Source: Thiorhodococcus drewsii AZ1
GTDB taxonomy: Bacteria > Pseudomonadota > Gammaproteobacteria > Chromatiales > Chromatiaceae
Direction of reading: 5' to 3'
Assembly (NCBI RefSeq): GCF_000224065.1
Contig: NZ_AFWT01000007.1
Location: forward strand, 62,001 to 126,000
DNA length: 64,000 nucleotides
The notes beneath the pieces are model-generated. The model had not been told where the DNA came from. It did not search any database and was given only the letters and a program-made list of their open reading frames with translations. The position numbers were made by a program, and so were the translations under genes. Positions 52,059 to 61,557 of this stretch are shown here, in pieces. Within the stretch, counting starts at the first letter, position 1. Each line of letters opens with the position of its first letter.

Positions 52059-52928
52059 ATGACAGATACCATCATCGTCGGCTGTGGATATGTGGGCAGC
52101 CGGCTCGCGCGCCGCTATCTCGATCGGGGATTGGGCGTCACCGGCGTGGTTCGGAGCGAGGACGGGGTCGCCCGTCTCGTGGCTGAAGGTATTCCGGCTC
52201 GGCGCTGCGATCTCGCCCGGGATGAACCGGACGCTCTGCCGTTCGAGGGCGCTCAGCTATTCTATCTCGCGCCGCCGCCCAATCAGGGCGTCGAGGATTC
52301 CTCGCTCGGTCGTCTGGTGGATGCCTTCGAGCGTGTCGGCCATCCGAAGCGCGTTCTCTATCTCAGTACCACGGGCGTCTATGGTGACTGCCAGGGCGCC
52401 TGGGTCGATGAGACCCATCCGACCGAACCCACCCAGGACCGCTCGCGGCGGCGTCTGAATGCCGAGGATCGGTTACGTGCCTGGAGCCGTTCGAGCGGCG
52501 CTGAATTGGTGGTGTTGCGCGTGGGTGGGATCTACGGGCCGGGACGGTTGCCGTTGGACCGTATCCGTCGTGCCGTGCCCATGGTGCGCGCGGATGAGGC
52601 CCCCTATACCAACCGCATCCATGTCGAGGATCTGGTCGAGGTCTGTGTGGCGGCGATGGACAATGGCGTTGACGGTGCCATCTATAACGTGAGTGACGGC
52701 CATCCCAGCAGCATGACGGATTACTTCATGCAAGTCGCCGAGGCGGCCGGTCTGGAGCCTCCACCGCTCATTTCGCTAGCCGAGGCCGATGGCCAACTGT
52801 CGGCCGGCATGATGTCCTATATGGGCGAGTCGCGACGTCTGTCCAACCGCAAGTTGCGCGAGGAACTGGGCGTCGAGCTGCGTTACCCAACCCTGATTGA
52901 AGGGCTCTGCGCCTGCGGTCTCGCCTGA
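52059..52928 (+). CDS. NAD-dependent epimerase/dehydratase-like SDR (YeeZ-like)
   Basis: A 289-residue extended SDR. The nucleotide loop is TIIVGCGYVGSRLARRYLDRG; LYLSTTGVYGDCQGAWVDE and RVGGIYGPGRLPLDRIR match the YeeZ-like group. The usual Tyr-Lys pair is not plain: the segment after VDETHPTEPT reads SRRRLNAEDRL. Function is unknown; such proteins often sit beside hisG or heme genes. It is 30 bases upstream of a decayed permease gene. Confidence 0.8.
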   Translation: MTDTIIVGCGYVGSRLARRYLDRGLGVTGVVRSEDGVARLVAEGIPARRCDLARDEPDALPFEGAQLFYLAPPPNQGVEDSSLGRLVDAFERVGHPKRVLYLSTTGVYGDCQGAWVDETHPTEPTQDRSRRRLNAEDRLRAWSRSSGAELVVLRVGGIYGPGRLPLDRIRRAVPMVRADEAPYTNRIHVEDLVEVCVAAMDNGVDGAIYNVSDGHPSSMTDYFMQVAEAAGLEPPPLISLAEADGQLSAGMMSYMGESRRLSNRKLREELGVELRYPTLIEGLCACGLA

Positions 52929-52955
52929 CGATTTTCAGTTCGTCGAGGTCGAATT

Positions 52956-53346
52956 ATGTTCGTGGAATCCTTTCTGCCTGCCTTCTGGCAGGTGCTGGTC
53001 GAACTCTCTCCCTCACTGCTGCTGGGTCTGCTGGTCGCCGGTCTGATGCATGTCTGTCTGCCGACCGGATTCGTGCATCGCGGTCTGATCGACAGGGCGC
53101 GTGCTGCGGCGTCTGTATCCCGCGAAAGCGCCGAGTGCCGCTCTGGTGCTCAAGGTTCAGGGTATGACTCGTCAGCATTTCGTGTTCAGTGTGAGGCGTG
53201 CGATTGATGCGGTCGATGAGGCGATGCCGGAGCTTGGTTCGGGTTTGGTGCGTGTGCGCGACGACCGCCTGGACGCGGCCGCGCTGGTCGAGGCGATTCG
53301 CAAGGCGGGATTCGATGCTAAATCTGCGGATGCCGAGAGCCAATGA
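52956..53346 (+). pseudogene. Remnant of a YraQ/SO_0444-type metal-efflux permease
   Basis: The first 45 codons (MFVESFLPAFWQVLVELSPS, LLLGLLVAGLMHVCLPTGFV) match the N-terminus of the large Cu/Zn efflux permeases. The frame then breaks, and from about 53101 another frame encodes a C-terminal HMA-like domain (KVQGMTRQHFVFSVRRAID) ending at 53346. The expected membrane core of roughly 300 residues is missing. The HMA motif is also damaged: GMTCxHC reads GMTRQHF. I read this as one gene with a large internal deletion and a frameshift. Confidence 0.72.
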
Positions 53347-53797
53347 ATGTCATTAGGGTTGTTGGGTTTTTTCTCTCTCGCGCTGTTGACGCAATGCGGC
53401 TGATCCACTAGCTTTTCCTTCAGACCTAATCGCGGCAACTGCCAGGATCCCTAACCGCCCGAGCGAGTATCAAGCGCCAATGCCTCTCCGGAGTGTCTCC
53501 GGGGTTTGACTTGGGGATCCGAGCCCGCCCACAGATTCGCCGAAATCGATCGCTGATGCGTGTTTCGGTTGGAGGAATTGGACGACCTCCCTATCCACCC
53601 CCTTGTTCTCGTCTCCGGTTGTCACGGGTATTTTCGTGAGCCAGACGCGCGTTTGTCGGTTGGTCCAAGTTCCGCCCGCGATTGATGTTGCCGGGATGCG
53701 TCCCCCGGGATCGGTGTCGTGGCCGTCGTGTCGGCTTGTGTGTTGGCCAGCGACGGCATTGGTTCGATCAATGCACAAGAGCGCGAGAGAATGAGAG
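53347..53797. other. Long leader region before the RRM protein gene
   Basis: A 451-base gap with no credible gene. It has a 6-bp hairpin CCGGAG/CTCCGG (53488-53502). The RRM gene probably has a long 5' leader here, as similar cold-induced RNA-binding genes do. No promoter could be fixed by eye. Confidence 0.45.
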
Positions 53798-54076
53798 ATG
53801 AGGATTTACGTAGGCAATCTGCCCTATAGCGTGACAGACGACGATTTGCGGACCATCTTCTCCGAATTCGGGGAGTTGGCGGCCGCAGAGGTCATTAAGG
53901 ATAAATTTTCCGGTCAATCCAAAGGCTTCGGCTTTGTGGACATGCCCAGCAATTCAGACGCGGATGCGGCTATCAAGGCCCTGAACGAATCCGATATGAA
54001 GGGGCGCAAGCTGACCGTCAACGAGGCCCGTCCACGGGCCGAGCGTCCGCGAGGCGGTGGTGGCGGTCGTTACTGA
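53798..54076 (+). CDS. RRM-type RNA-binding protein
   Basis: A 92-residue single-RRM protein. RNP2 is IYVGNL and RNP1 is KGFGFVDM, and the C-terminus is a short Arg/Gly tail (RPRGGGGGRY). This type is common in cyanobacteria and several proteobacteria and often responds to cold. A Rho-independent terminator follows. Confidence 0.95.
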   Translation: MRIYVGNLPYSVTDDDLRTIFSEFGELAAAEVIKDKFSGQSKGFGFVDMPSNSDADAAIKALNESDMKGRKLTVNEARPRAERPRGGGGGRY

Positions 54077-54095
54077 GTTTACTTCGATGATGTAG

Positions 54096-54126
54096 ATGCA
54101 GGCTCCCTCGGGAGCCTGCATTCTTT
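54096..54126 (+). terminator. Terminator after the RRM gene
   Basis: A perfect stem of about 10 bp, TGCAGGCTCC (54097-54106) and GGAGCCTGCA (54111-54120), with a CTCG tetraloop is followed by TTCTTTC. It lies between the convergent RRM gene and ubiD. Confidence 0.85.
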
Positions 54127-54142
54127 CGAGCGGTATGATTCG

Positions 54143-55618
54143 CTAGGCGGTTGGGCCGATTCCGAGCAGGCTCCAGATTCGGTCCACGCGTTCCTTCACG
54201 GCATCATCCATTCGGATGGGCTGTCCCCATTCGCGAGTGGTCTCGCCCTGCCATTTGTTGGTGGCGTCGAAACCGATCTTCGAGCCCAGCCCGGAGACGG
54301 GTGAGGCAAAATCCAGATAGTCGATCGGCGTGTTCTCGATCATCACCGTGTCCCGCACCGGATCCATGCGCGTGGTCATGGCCCAGATGACATCCTTCCA
54401 GTCCCGGGTGCAGACGTCCTCGTCCACCACGATGACGAACTTGGTGTACATGAACTGGCGCAGGAATGACCAGACGCCCATCATCACCCGCTTGGCGTGA
54501 CCCGGATACTGCTTTTTGATGCTGACCACGGCAAGCCGGTAGGAGCAGCCCTCGGGCGGCAGATAGAAGTCCTGGATCTCGGGAAACTGCTTCTGCAGGA
54601 TCGGGACGAAGACCTCGTTGAGCGCGACGCCCAGAACGGCCGGTTCGTCCGGGGGGCGCCCAGTGTAGGTACTGTGATAGATGGGATCGCGGCGCTGGGT
54701 GATGCGGTCGATGGTGAAGACCGGGAAGTGATCGACCTCGTTGTAATAGCCTGTGTGATCGCCGAAGGGACCTTCCGGTGCCATGTCGTCTGGATGGATA
54801 TGGCCTTCGAGGACGATCTCTGCGCTGGCCGGGACCTGAAGGTCCGATTCCATGCACGTGGCCAATTCGGTGCGGCTGCCGCGCAGCAGGCCGGCGAAGG
54901 CGTATTCAGAGAGCGAGTCCGGCACCGGCGTGACCGCGCCGAGGATGGTGGCCGGATCGGCGCCGAGCGCCACGGTGACCGGGAACGGCTTGCCCGGATG
55001 GGCGCGTTGCCAGTCCCGATAGTCCTGGGCCCCGCCGCGATGCGCCAGCCAACGCATGATGACGCGGTTGGGTCCGAGCACCTGCATGCGGTAGATGCCA
55101 AGGTTCTGGCGCGACTTCTCGGGACCTCGGGTGATCACCAGGCCCCAGGTGATGAGCGGCCCCGCGTCGCCCGGCCAGCAGTGCTGGATGGGCAGGCGGC
55201 CGAGATCGACCGCGTCGCCGGTGAAGGAGACCTCCTGGCAGGGTGCGTTGCGCCGGACCTTGGGGGCCATGTCCAGCACCTTCTTGAAGATAGGCAGGGT
55301 CTCCCAGGCCTGCTTCATGCCCTTCGGTGGGTCGGGTTCCTTGAGGAAGGCCAGCAATTTGCCGACCTCGCGCAGCGCCTCGACTGATTCTTCGCCCATA
55401 CCGAGCGCCACCCTGCGGGGCGTGCCGAAGAGGTTGCCCAGCAACGGAATGTCAGACCCCTTCGGTCGCTCGAACAAAAGTGCCGGACCGCCGGCCCTCA
55501 GGGTGCGGTCGCAGATCTCGGTCACTTCCAGATAGGGATCGACCTCCAGCTGGATACGCTTGAGCTCTCCCCGCTGTTCGAGTTGGTCGATGAAGTCGCG
55601 TAGATCCTGATATTTCAT
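54143..55618 (-). CDS. ubiD: 4-hydroxy-3-polyprenylbenzoate decarboxylase
   Basis: Prenyl-FMN-dependent decarboxylase of ubiquinone synthesis, 491 residues. Family marks are the start [37 protein letters not shown], and the prenyl-FMN/metal segment around [27 protein letters not shown]. The catalytic acidic region [11 protein letters not shown] is intact. It starts 21 bases after prlC on the same strand, so the two may be cotranscribed. The ubiX flavin prenyltransferase needed for its cofactor is not in the window. Confidence 0.96.
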   Translation of the reverse strand: MKYQDLRDFIDQLEQRGELKRIQLEVDPYLEVTEICDRTLRAGGPALLFERPKGSDIPLLGNLFGTPRRVALGMGEESVEALREVGKLLAFLKEPDPPKGMKQAWETLPIFKKVLDMAPKVRRNAPCQEVSFTGDAVDLGRLPIQHCWPGDAGPLITWGLVITRGPEKSRQNLGIYRMQVLGPNRVIMRWLAHRGGAQDYRDWQRAHPGKPFPVTVALGADPATILGAVTPVPDSLSEYAFAGLLRGSRTELATCMESDLQVPASAEIVLEGHIHPDDMAPEGPFGDHTGYYNEVDHFPVFTIDRITQRRDPIYHSTYTGRPPDEPAVLGVALNEVFVPILQKQFPEIQDFYLPPEGCSYRLAVVSIKKQYPGHAKRVMMGVWSFLRQFMYTKFVIVVDEDVCTRDWKDVIWAMTTRMDPVRDTVMIENTPIDYLDFASPVSGLGSKIGFDATNKWQGETTREWGQPIRMDDAVKERVDRIWSLLGIGPTA

Positions 55619-55639
55619 GTCTGCGTCATTGTTTTTCGA

Positions 55640-57673
55640 TCAGGCGGCAATGCCCGTGTGACGCAGTAGGGCGTCGGTGTTGGGCTCGCGGCCGCGGAAC
55701 CGGACGAAGAGATCCATGGCCTCCTCCGATCCGCCTTTCTCCAGGATGTTCTCCAAGAAGGAACGGCCGGTTTCAGGGTCGAATACGCCCTTTTCCTCGA
55801 ACAGCGAGAAGGCGTCGGCTGAGAGTACCTCGGCCCATTTGTAGCTGTAATAGCCGGCCGCGTAGCCGCCCGCGAAGATGTGCGAGAAGCCATGGGCGAA
55901 ACGGTGGAAGGCGGGCGGTCGGATGACTGCAACCTGGTCGCGGACCTGGTCCAGGATCTCGTAGACCCGTCCGCCGCGTTCGGGGTCGTATTCCAGATGG
56001 ATGCGGAAATCGAACAGTGCGAATTCGAGCTGACGCACCATCTGCATGGCCGACTGGAAATTTTTGGCGGCGAGCATGCGCTGATAGAGTGTTTCGGGAA
56101 TAGGCTCGCCGGTTTCCCAGTGGGCGGCGAACAGATCCAGAGACTCGCGCTCCCAGCACCAGTTTTCCAGAAATTGGCTGGGGAGTTCGACCGCGTCCCA
56201 GGGAACGCCGTTGATTCCGGCGACGGCGGGATAGTCGACCTTGGTCAGCATGTGATGCAGGCCGTGGCCGAACTCGTGGAAGAGGGTCTCGACCTCGTTA
56301 TGGGTCAGCAGCGAGGGTGTGTCGCCGACCGGCGGGGTGAAGTTGCAGACCAGGTAGGCGACCGGAATCTGGTCGCAACCGGTGATGTGCATGCGGTTGG
56401 TGCAGACGTCCATCCAGGCGCCGCCGCGTTTGTTCTGGCGTGCGAAGGGGTCGAGATAGAACTGGCCGCGCAGCACGCCCGATTCCAGGTCGCGGATCTC
56501 GAAGAAGCGCACGTCCGGATGATAGGTCTCGAAGCCCTCTGCCTCCTGGATGCGGATGCCGAACAGACGCTCGACCACGCTGAACAACCCGGAGAGTACC
56601 CGCGACACGGGGAAGTAGGGACGGAGTTCTTCCTGGCTGATCTGATAGCGATGGACGCGCAGCTTTTCCGCGTAATAGCCGATGTCCCAAGGTTCGAGCC
56701 CGGTCACGCCATGCTGTTCCTGGGCGAACGCCTCAAGCTCTCGCAACTCCTGGCGGGCCTGCTCGACCGAGCGTTCGGCCAGGTCGTTGAGGAACTGAAG
56801 GACCTCCTCGGGCGAACGCGCCATCTTGGTCGCCAGCGAGCGTTCGGCGTAATTGGGGAAGTCGAGCAGCTGGGCCAGCTCGTGTCGCAGCGCCAGGATA
56901 TCCTCCATGAGGTCGCCGTTATCCCATTTCCCCGCGTGCGGTCCCTGGTCCGAGGCACGGGTGCCGTAGGCCTGATAGAACTCGAAGCGCAGGTCGCGAT
57001 CGTCCGCGTAGGTCATGACGGGCAGATAGGAGGGCATGTCGAGCGTGAACAGCCATCCGTCCTTGCCCTGGTTCTCGGCGTTTTGACGGGCGAGCCCCAG
57101 CGCGGATTCGGGAAGCCCGGACAGTAGGGCCGAATCCTGAACCAGCTTGCTCCAGGCGTTGGTCGCGTCGAGCAGGTTTTCCGAATATTTGCTGGTGAGC
57201 CGTGAAAGCTCCTGGCTGATTTCCTTGTAACGGGTCTTCTTCTCGGCCGGAAGGTCCACCCCGGATAGATGGAAGTCACGCAAGGCGTTGTCGAGCAGCT
57301 TGCGCTGGATCGCGTCCAGATGTTCCTGGGCGGCGACGGATTGATAGGCGCGGAACAGCGCCTCGTTCTGTCCTACCTCGGTGCCGTATTCGCTGAGTTT
57401 GGGCAGGCAGGCATTGTAGGCGGCACGCAGCGCGTCGCTGTTGAGGACCCCGTTGAGATGTCCGATCGGGGACCAGGTGCGATTCAGTGTGTCGTCCATC
57501 TCTTCGAGCGGCTCGATGAAGTTCTCCCAGGTCGGGAGTTCCGCGTTCTGGGTCAGACGCTCGATCTGCTCGCGGCAAGCGGCGAGGCGGGCATCGATAG
57601 CCGGTTCGAGGTGTTCGGGGCGGATGAGGCTGAAGGCTGGTAAGCCGGCCTGTTCGAGCAATGGATTGGACAT
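55640..57673 (-). CDS. prlC: Oligopeptidase A
   Basis: Cytosolic M3 zinc metallopeptidase of 677 residues that degrades signal peptides and other oligopeptides. The zinc site HEFGHGLHH is present with the downstream glutamate region, and GGAWMDVC and FAGGYAAGYYSYKWAEVL are typical M3 features. The start MSNPLLEQAGLPAF at 57673 is chosen; the open frame upstream is not family-like. It is followed by ubiD. Confidence 0.96.
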   Translation of the reverse strand: MSNPLLEQAGLPAFSLIRPEHLEPAIDARLAACREQIERLTQNAELPTWENFIEPLEEMDDTLNRTWSPIGHLNGVLNSDALRAAYNACLPKLSEYGTEVGQNEALFRAYQSVAAQEHLDAIQRKLLDNALRDFHLSGVDLPAEKKTRYKEISQELSRLTSKYSENLLDATNAWSKLVQDSALLSGLPESALGLARQNAENQGKDGWLFTLDMPSYLPVMTYADDRDLRFEFYQAYGTRASDQGPHAGKWDNGDLMEDILALRHELAQLLDFPNYAERSLATKMARSPEEVLQFLNDLAERSVEQARQELRELEAFAQEQHGVTGLEPWDIGYYAEKLRVHRYQISQEELRPYFPVSRVLSGLFSVVERLFGIRIQEAEGFETYHPDVRFFEIRDLESGVLRGQFYLDPFARQNKRGGAWMDVCTNRMHITGCDQIPVAYLVCNFTPPVGDTPSLLTHNEVETLFHEFGHGLHHMLTKVDYPAVAGINGVPWDAVELPSQFLENWCWERESLDLFAAHWETGEPIPETLYQRMLAAKNFQSAMQMVRQLEFALFDFRIHLEYDPERGGRVYEILDQVRDQVAVIRPPAFHRFAHGFSHIFAGGYAAGYYSYKWAEVLSADAFSLFEEKGVFDPETGRSFLENILEKGGSEEAMDLFVRFRGREPNTDALLRHTGIAA

Positions 57674-57892
57674 GGCGTGATGAAATGGATCTCGGGTCTT
57701 GAATGAATGGTGTGGGCGGCGGCTGGGCTGAATGTGCACAGTCCGCGTCGGCGCCGGGCCCGCGTGTTGCGGGAACGCGGTGGGCGTGGAACCGTTTCTG
57801 TTCGCCCTCCAGTCGATGGTTGTGTGCCACCCGATTGTTCTTTCCAATCAGATGCGGGGTTCGGTTGCATCTTCAATGGGGCGTGGGCACGG

Positions 57893-58465
57893 TCAGTCGG
57901 TCAGAAAGCCGCTGTTCTGTCGGGGGGCGATATGCCCCCGCAGGGAGCGCAGCATGTCCTTCTTGGGTCTGGGCTTGAATGCGCGAGGGATACAGAAATG
58001 ATAACGCCACAGATCCGCGCGGTAGTGCTCGGACGGTTCGAAGGACAGCGGCTGCCAGTCCGCTCCCTCGATGGGAGTGAAGCGCTTCGCCGCGCCGAAG
58101 GCGTAGATCTTGTATTTCCCCCTCGGTGTGCAGCGCAGGCCCTCGACCGAGAGATTGCGTGCCCCATTGCTCGCTTCGGCGACCAGTGTGTAATGCACCA
58201 CCTCGTCCGCGCCGATCTCCAGGTGGGCCGCGTCGATATAGAAGCGGAAGGGTTGCTTGGTGGGGCTGTCGACCTGGAACTCAACGAGATCGGAATCCTT
58301 CGGCCAGGGCGGCAGCGGGCGCTGGATCTCGGTCCAGGGCGTGCCTTCCTTGAAATTCGACGGCCCCGGTGGTTCGGGGTCGTTGACGAATGCGTTCTCT
58401 CCCGCGAGCGTCGTTTGGCTCGTCAGGAGGAGCAGGCAGAGGGCAAGTGACGGGAGTCGTCTCAT
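57893..58465 (-). CDS. CNP1-like family secreted protein
   Basis: A 190-residue precursor with a signal peptide (MRRLPSLALCLLLLTSQTTLA). The mature part (PLPPWPKDSDLVEFQVDSPT, IDAAHLEIGADEVVHYTLVAEASNGARNLSVEGLRC) fits the CNP1-like family found in beta- and gammaproteobacteria. Function is unknown. The ATG at 58465 places the signal at the N-terminus. It lies between cobF and prlC on the same strand. Confidence 0.82.
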   Translation of the reverse strand: MRRLPSLALCLLLLTSQTTLAGENAFVNDPEPPGPSNFKEGTPWTEIQRPLPPWPKDSDLVEFQVDSPTKQPFRFYIDAAHLEIGADEVVHYTLVAEASNGARNLSVEGLRCTPRGKYKIYAFGAAKRFTPIEGADWQPLSFEPSEHYRADLWRYHFCIPRAFKPRPKKDMLRSLRGHIAPRQNSGFLTD

Positions 58466-58555
58466 GGCAGAATCGATGGCTGACAGGATCATGATGCAGT
58501 CAATGATGCGATATGCGTCCCTCGGGGTCGAGTCGGCCCGAACGGGTGGCATGGG

Positions 58556-59326
58556 TCAGGCTTCGTTCCTGCGTCGGCGCAGCAGATAGATGTCCATCAG
58601 CCAGCCCTTTTTCTCGCGCGTCTCGGCCTTGAGGCGGAGCAGGTCGTCCGTGACCTCGTCCACTGGTCCGGAGAACAGAATCTCGTCCGGACAGCCGAGA
58701 TAGCCGGCCCAGTAGACATCCATATTCTGATTGCGGAAGCGTTGGAAGGAAGCGTTGTAGTCGAGCATGACCACGGCGTTGTCGATCTCGGACGGGTCGC
58801 ATGTCTCGGCATGACGGCCGGTGGTGATGGTGATGCTCTCGCCGATCCGATTGAGCGGGATCTTGTGTTGGGCGGCCAGCATTTGAACGGAGGTGATGCC
58901 GGGGATGATCTCGAAATCGAGCTGGCCCTCGGATCGGGCGACGAGATCGGACACGAGCGAGACCGTCTGGTCGTAAATCGCCGGATCGCCCCAGAGGAGT
59001 AGGGCGCCATTCTGGCCGTCCTCCAGTTCCTCGTCGATCAGACGCTGGAAGAGTGCGTGCTTTTCCTCGTGCCAGACCTTGACGTCTTCCTTGTAATCGC
59101 CGCTCGCCATGCGTCGTGTCGGACTGTTCGCCACCACGACGCGGTAGCCGCTCTCGCCGATATAGTGATGCAGGATGTCCTGGCGCATTTGCAGCAGTTC
59201 TTCCTTGCCGCGTCCGTCCTTTTCCAGCATGAAGAAGACGTCGATGCGCTTGAGCGCTTCGATCGCTTGAACCGTGAGGAATTCGGGGAGACCGGGACCC
59301 ATGCCGATCAGATACAGCTTCTTCAT
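58556..59326 (-). CDS. cobF: Precorrin-6A synthase (deacetylating)
   Basis: SAM-dependent methyltransferase of 256 residues in the oxygen-dependent cobalamin route: it methylates C1 and removes the acetyl group. The N-terminus KKLYLIGMGPGLPEFLTVQAI and ALLLWGDPAIYDQT, EIIPGITSVQMLAAQHKIPLN and ITTGRH match CobF, including the CobF-like C-terminal GWLMDIYLL. It is divergent from bchE. A longer reading of this frame continues antisense through bchE and is not coding. Confidence 0.93.
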   Translation of the reverse strand: MKKLYLIGMGPGLPEFLTVQAIEALKRIDVFFMLEKDGRGKEELLQMRQDILHHYIGESGYRVVVANSPTRRMASGDYKEDVKVWHEEKHALFQRLIDEELEDGQNGALLLWGDPAIYDQTVSLVSDLVARSEGQLDFEIIPGITSVQMLAAQHKIPLNRIGESITITTGRHAETCDPSEIDNAVVMLDYNASFQRFRNQNMDVYWAGYLGCPDEILFSGPVDEVTDDLLRLKAETREKKGWLMDIYLLRRRRNEA

Positions 59327-59713
59327 TGTTGTGCCAGACAGTTGGGCGCTCGCTCGGCGTCGTCGCGGTGCCGTGGAGTGCGGTGATTCGGGGATTCCGC
59401 CGCGATGCGTGGATACGCGCGCGATCTCGGGCGGGATGGGCTGCCCGCTTGTCATCGGGCGGGGTCCGGACGTGGACCGATAGCGTGGCGATTCTAATGA
59501 GTCGTTGGTATGATCGCCAACTTGATTCGGATTTCGCCTGCTGTGCTGTTTGCGGGGCGAATGCGCCTGTTCAACGAATGCCCCTACTCGGTTAGAGGTT
59601 GCTTGGGTCAGCAGAATTGATGCAGTCTCCTGGCCGCGATGCGCTGATGCCTCGTTGTCGCCGTCCTGTGGTGCGCCTGCTGACCGACTGTTCTTGATTA
59701 CCCGGAGCTGACA
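59327..59713. other. Divergent region cobF / bchE
   Basis: A 387-base region that must hold the bchE and cobF promoters. I searched by eye for TGT-N12-ACA (PpsR/CrtJ), FNR boxes and a cobalamin riboswitch B12 box and found none. TATGAT at 59509-59514 is a weak -10 candidate. GGAG lies just before the bchE ATG. Confidence 0.45.
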
Positions 59714-61354
59714 ATGCGAATCCTTTTTGTCCACCCGAACTATAGCGCCGGTGCCGCCGATATCGCTGGCAACTGGTCGCCGGCCTGGGTCGCCTATCTG
59801 GCGGGCTATCTGAAGTCGGGAGGCTACCAAGACTATCAATTCGTCGATGCCATGGTGGACAAGCTGGACGATGATCAGCTGCGCGTGGCCATCCGAGAGG
59901 CGAAGCCTGATATCGTCGCGACCACGGCGATGACGCCCATGATCTACGCCTCGCAGCGTCTGCTGCAGATCGCCAAGGAAGAGTGTCCGAACGCGATCAC
60001 GGTGCTTGGCGGTATCCACGGCACCTTCATGTACGATCAGGTGCTGCACGAGGCCCCCTGGATCGACGCCATCATCCGCGGCGAGGGCGAGGCCGTCACC
60101 CTGAATTTGGTGCGCAGCATCGACCAGACCGGCTGGCCGGGCGATCGCGCCAAGGTTCAGGGCATCGCCTATCTTGACGAGAACCAGCAGGTCGTCGCCA
60201 CCCCGGCCGAGCCGTCCATCAAGGACGTCGACTCCATCTGGCCGGACTGGGGCATCCTCGAGTGGAAGAAGTACATCTACATCCCGCTCGGCGTGCCGGT
60301 CGCAACCCCCAACATGGCGCGCGGCTGTCCCTTCACCTGCAGCTTCTGCTCGCAGTGGAAGTTCTGGCGCGACTATCGCGTGCGCGATCCCAAGCGCATG
60401 GTCGACGAGATCGAGGAGCTGGTGAAGGTCCACGGCGTCGGCTTCTTCATCCTTGCCGACGAAGAACCCCAGATCAACAAGAACAAGTTCGTCGAGTTCT
60501 GTCAGGAACTGATCGACCGCGATCTCGGGATCCATTGGGGCATCAATACCCGTGTGACCGACGTCATGCGCGACGAGGAGCTGTTGCCCTTCTACCGCAA
60601 GGCCGGTCTGGTCCACATCTCGCTCGGCACCGAGGCGGCGGCGCAGCTCAATCTGGATCGCTTCGTCAAGGAGACCACGGTCGCCCAGAACAAGCGCGCC
60701 ATCCAGCTCCTGCAGGAGAACGGCATCGTCACCGAGGCGCAGTTCATCGTCGGTCTCGAGAACGAGACCCGCGAAACGCTCGAAGAGACCTACAACATGG
60801 TCATGGATTGGGGCGCGGACATGGCCAACTGGTCGATGTACACACCCTGGCCGTTCGCCGACATGTTTGCCGAGATGGGCGATCGGGTCGAGGTCTTCGA
60901 TTACTCGAAGTACAACTTCGTTTCGCCGATCATGAAGCCCGACAACATCGACCGTGCCGAGCTGCTCGACGGCGTGATGGCCAATTACCGGCGTTTCTAC
61001 ATGAAGCGGATGTTCTTCCAGTATCCCTGGGTGAAGGACCCCTTCCGTCGTCGCTATTTGATGGGCTGCATCAAGGCCTTCCTCAAGAGCGCCATGGAGC
61101 GTCGCTTCTATCAGCTGGGCAAGCAGAACTACTGGGGGCCGCTGTTCAAGAAGCTCATCAAGTTCGACTACGACAAGAGCAAGTCCAAGATCGTCGAGCC
61201 GGATCACAATGCCTGGAAGAAGGCGCCTCCGGCCAAGCGTCCGGCGGTCAGCGTCGCGGGCGCCGCGCCTCAGGCCTGTGGCGGTCCCAAGGCATGCGGT
61301 GGTGGCGATCAGCAGATGACCGAGGAGCAGATCAAGCAGTACGACAATGCTTGA
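59714..61354 (+). CDS. bchE: Magnesium-protoporphyrin IX monomethyl ester anaerobic oxidative cyclase
   Basis: Forms ring E of bacteriochlorophyll without oxygen, using a radical-SAM cluster and cobalamin. The 546-residue protein opens with the B12-binding domain ([41 protein letters not shown]). The radical-SAM motif is C205-x3-C209-x2-C212 ([12 protein letters not shown]). The C-terminus has an extra Cys/Gly-rich tail ([13 protein letters not shown]). Length and order agree with BchE of purple bacteria (about 550-575). It lies between cobF and cobQ, fitting its need for cobalamin. Other B12-radical-SAM proteins are possible but the N-terminus is specific. Confidence 0.94.
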   Translation: MRILFVHPNYSAGAADIAGNWSPAWVAYLAGYLKSGGYQDYQFVDAMVDKLDDDQLRVAIREAKPDIVATTAMTPMIYASQRLLQIAKEECPNAITVLGGIHGTFMYDQVLHEAPWIDAIIRGEGEAVTLNLVRSIDQTGWPGDRAKVQGIAYLDENQQVVATPAEPSIKDVDSIWPDWGILEWKKYIYIPLGVPVATPNMARGCPFTCSFCSQWKFWRDYRVRDPKRMVDEIEELVKVHGVGFFILADEEPQINKNKFVEFCQELIDRDLGIHWGINTRVTDVMRDEELLPFYRKAGLVHISLGTEAAAQLNLDRFVKETTVAQNKRAIQLLQENGIVTEAQFIVGLENETRETLEETYNMVMDWGADMANWSMYTPWPFADMFAEMGDRVEVFDYSKYNFVSPIMKPDNIDRAELLDGVMANYRRFYMKRMFFQYPWVKDPFRRRYLMGCIKAFLKSAMERRFYQLGKQNYWGPLFKKLIKFDYDKSKSKIVEPDHNAWKKAPPAKRPAVSVAGAAPQACGGPKACGGGDQQMTEEQIKQYDNA

Positions 61355-61357
61355 TTG

Positions 61358-61489
61358 TTAGCTGTCAGCTACCAGCTTTCAGCCTCCAGCTGTTGTTTGC
61401 CGAGGTTTTCGCTTCTTCGGTTATGTCTGGGCGAAGCATTGGGGTGACTGCAACACGCTGAAAGCTGGCCGCTGGAGGCTGATAGCTTA
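61358..61489. repeat. Inverted-repeat element after bchE
   Basis: Two imperfect arms of about 33 bases face each other: left 61358-61392 (TTAGCTGTCAGCTACCAGCT...), right 61458-61489 (ending GGCTGATAGCTTA, reverse TAAGCTATCAGCCTCCAGC). They share TCAGC, CCTCCAGC and CAGCTTTCAGC words. The middle is about 65 bases. This has the look of a REP- or MITE-like hairpin element and has a half copy at 48624-48659. Confidence 0.6.
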
Positions 61490-61503
61490 TCCATTGATCC
61501 TGG

Positions 61504-61535
61504 CCCGCATTCGTTCGATGACGGATGCGGGTCTT
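61504..61535 (+). terminator. Weak hairpin before cobQ
   Basis: CCCGCAT (61504-61510) pairs with ATGCGGG (61525-61531) and is followed by TCTTGCC. It might weakly terminate bchE transcription before cobQ. The support is modest. Confidence 0.3.
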
Positions 61536-61557
61536 GCCGTTTAGGACGATTGACCGC

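Noticed and set aside
59327-59713. PpsR/CrtJ (TGT-N12-ACA) or FNR sites upstream of bchE
   Set aside because: No spacing-correct pair was found on inspection; only half sites such as TTGAT occur.
59327-61207. Extension of the cobF frame through bchE on the minus strand
   Set aside because: The CobF N-terminus is clear at 59326, and the upstream part is antisense to bchE with shadow-like composition.
61355-61557. Cobalamin riboswitch upstream of cobQ
   Set aside because: No B12 box or extended conserved structure is visible; the region is instead occupied by the inverted-repeat element.
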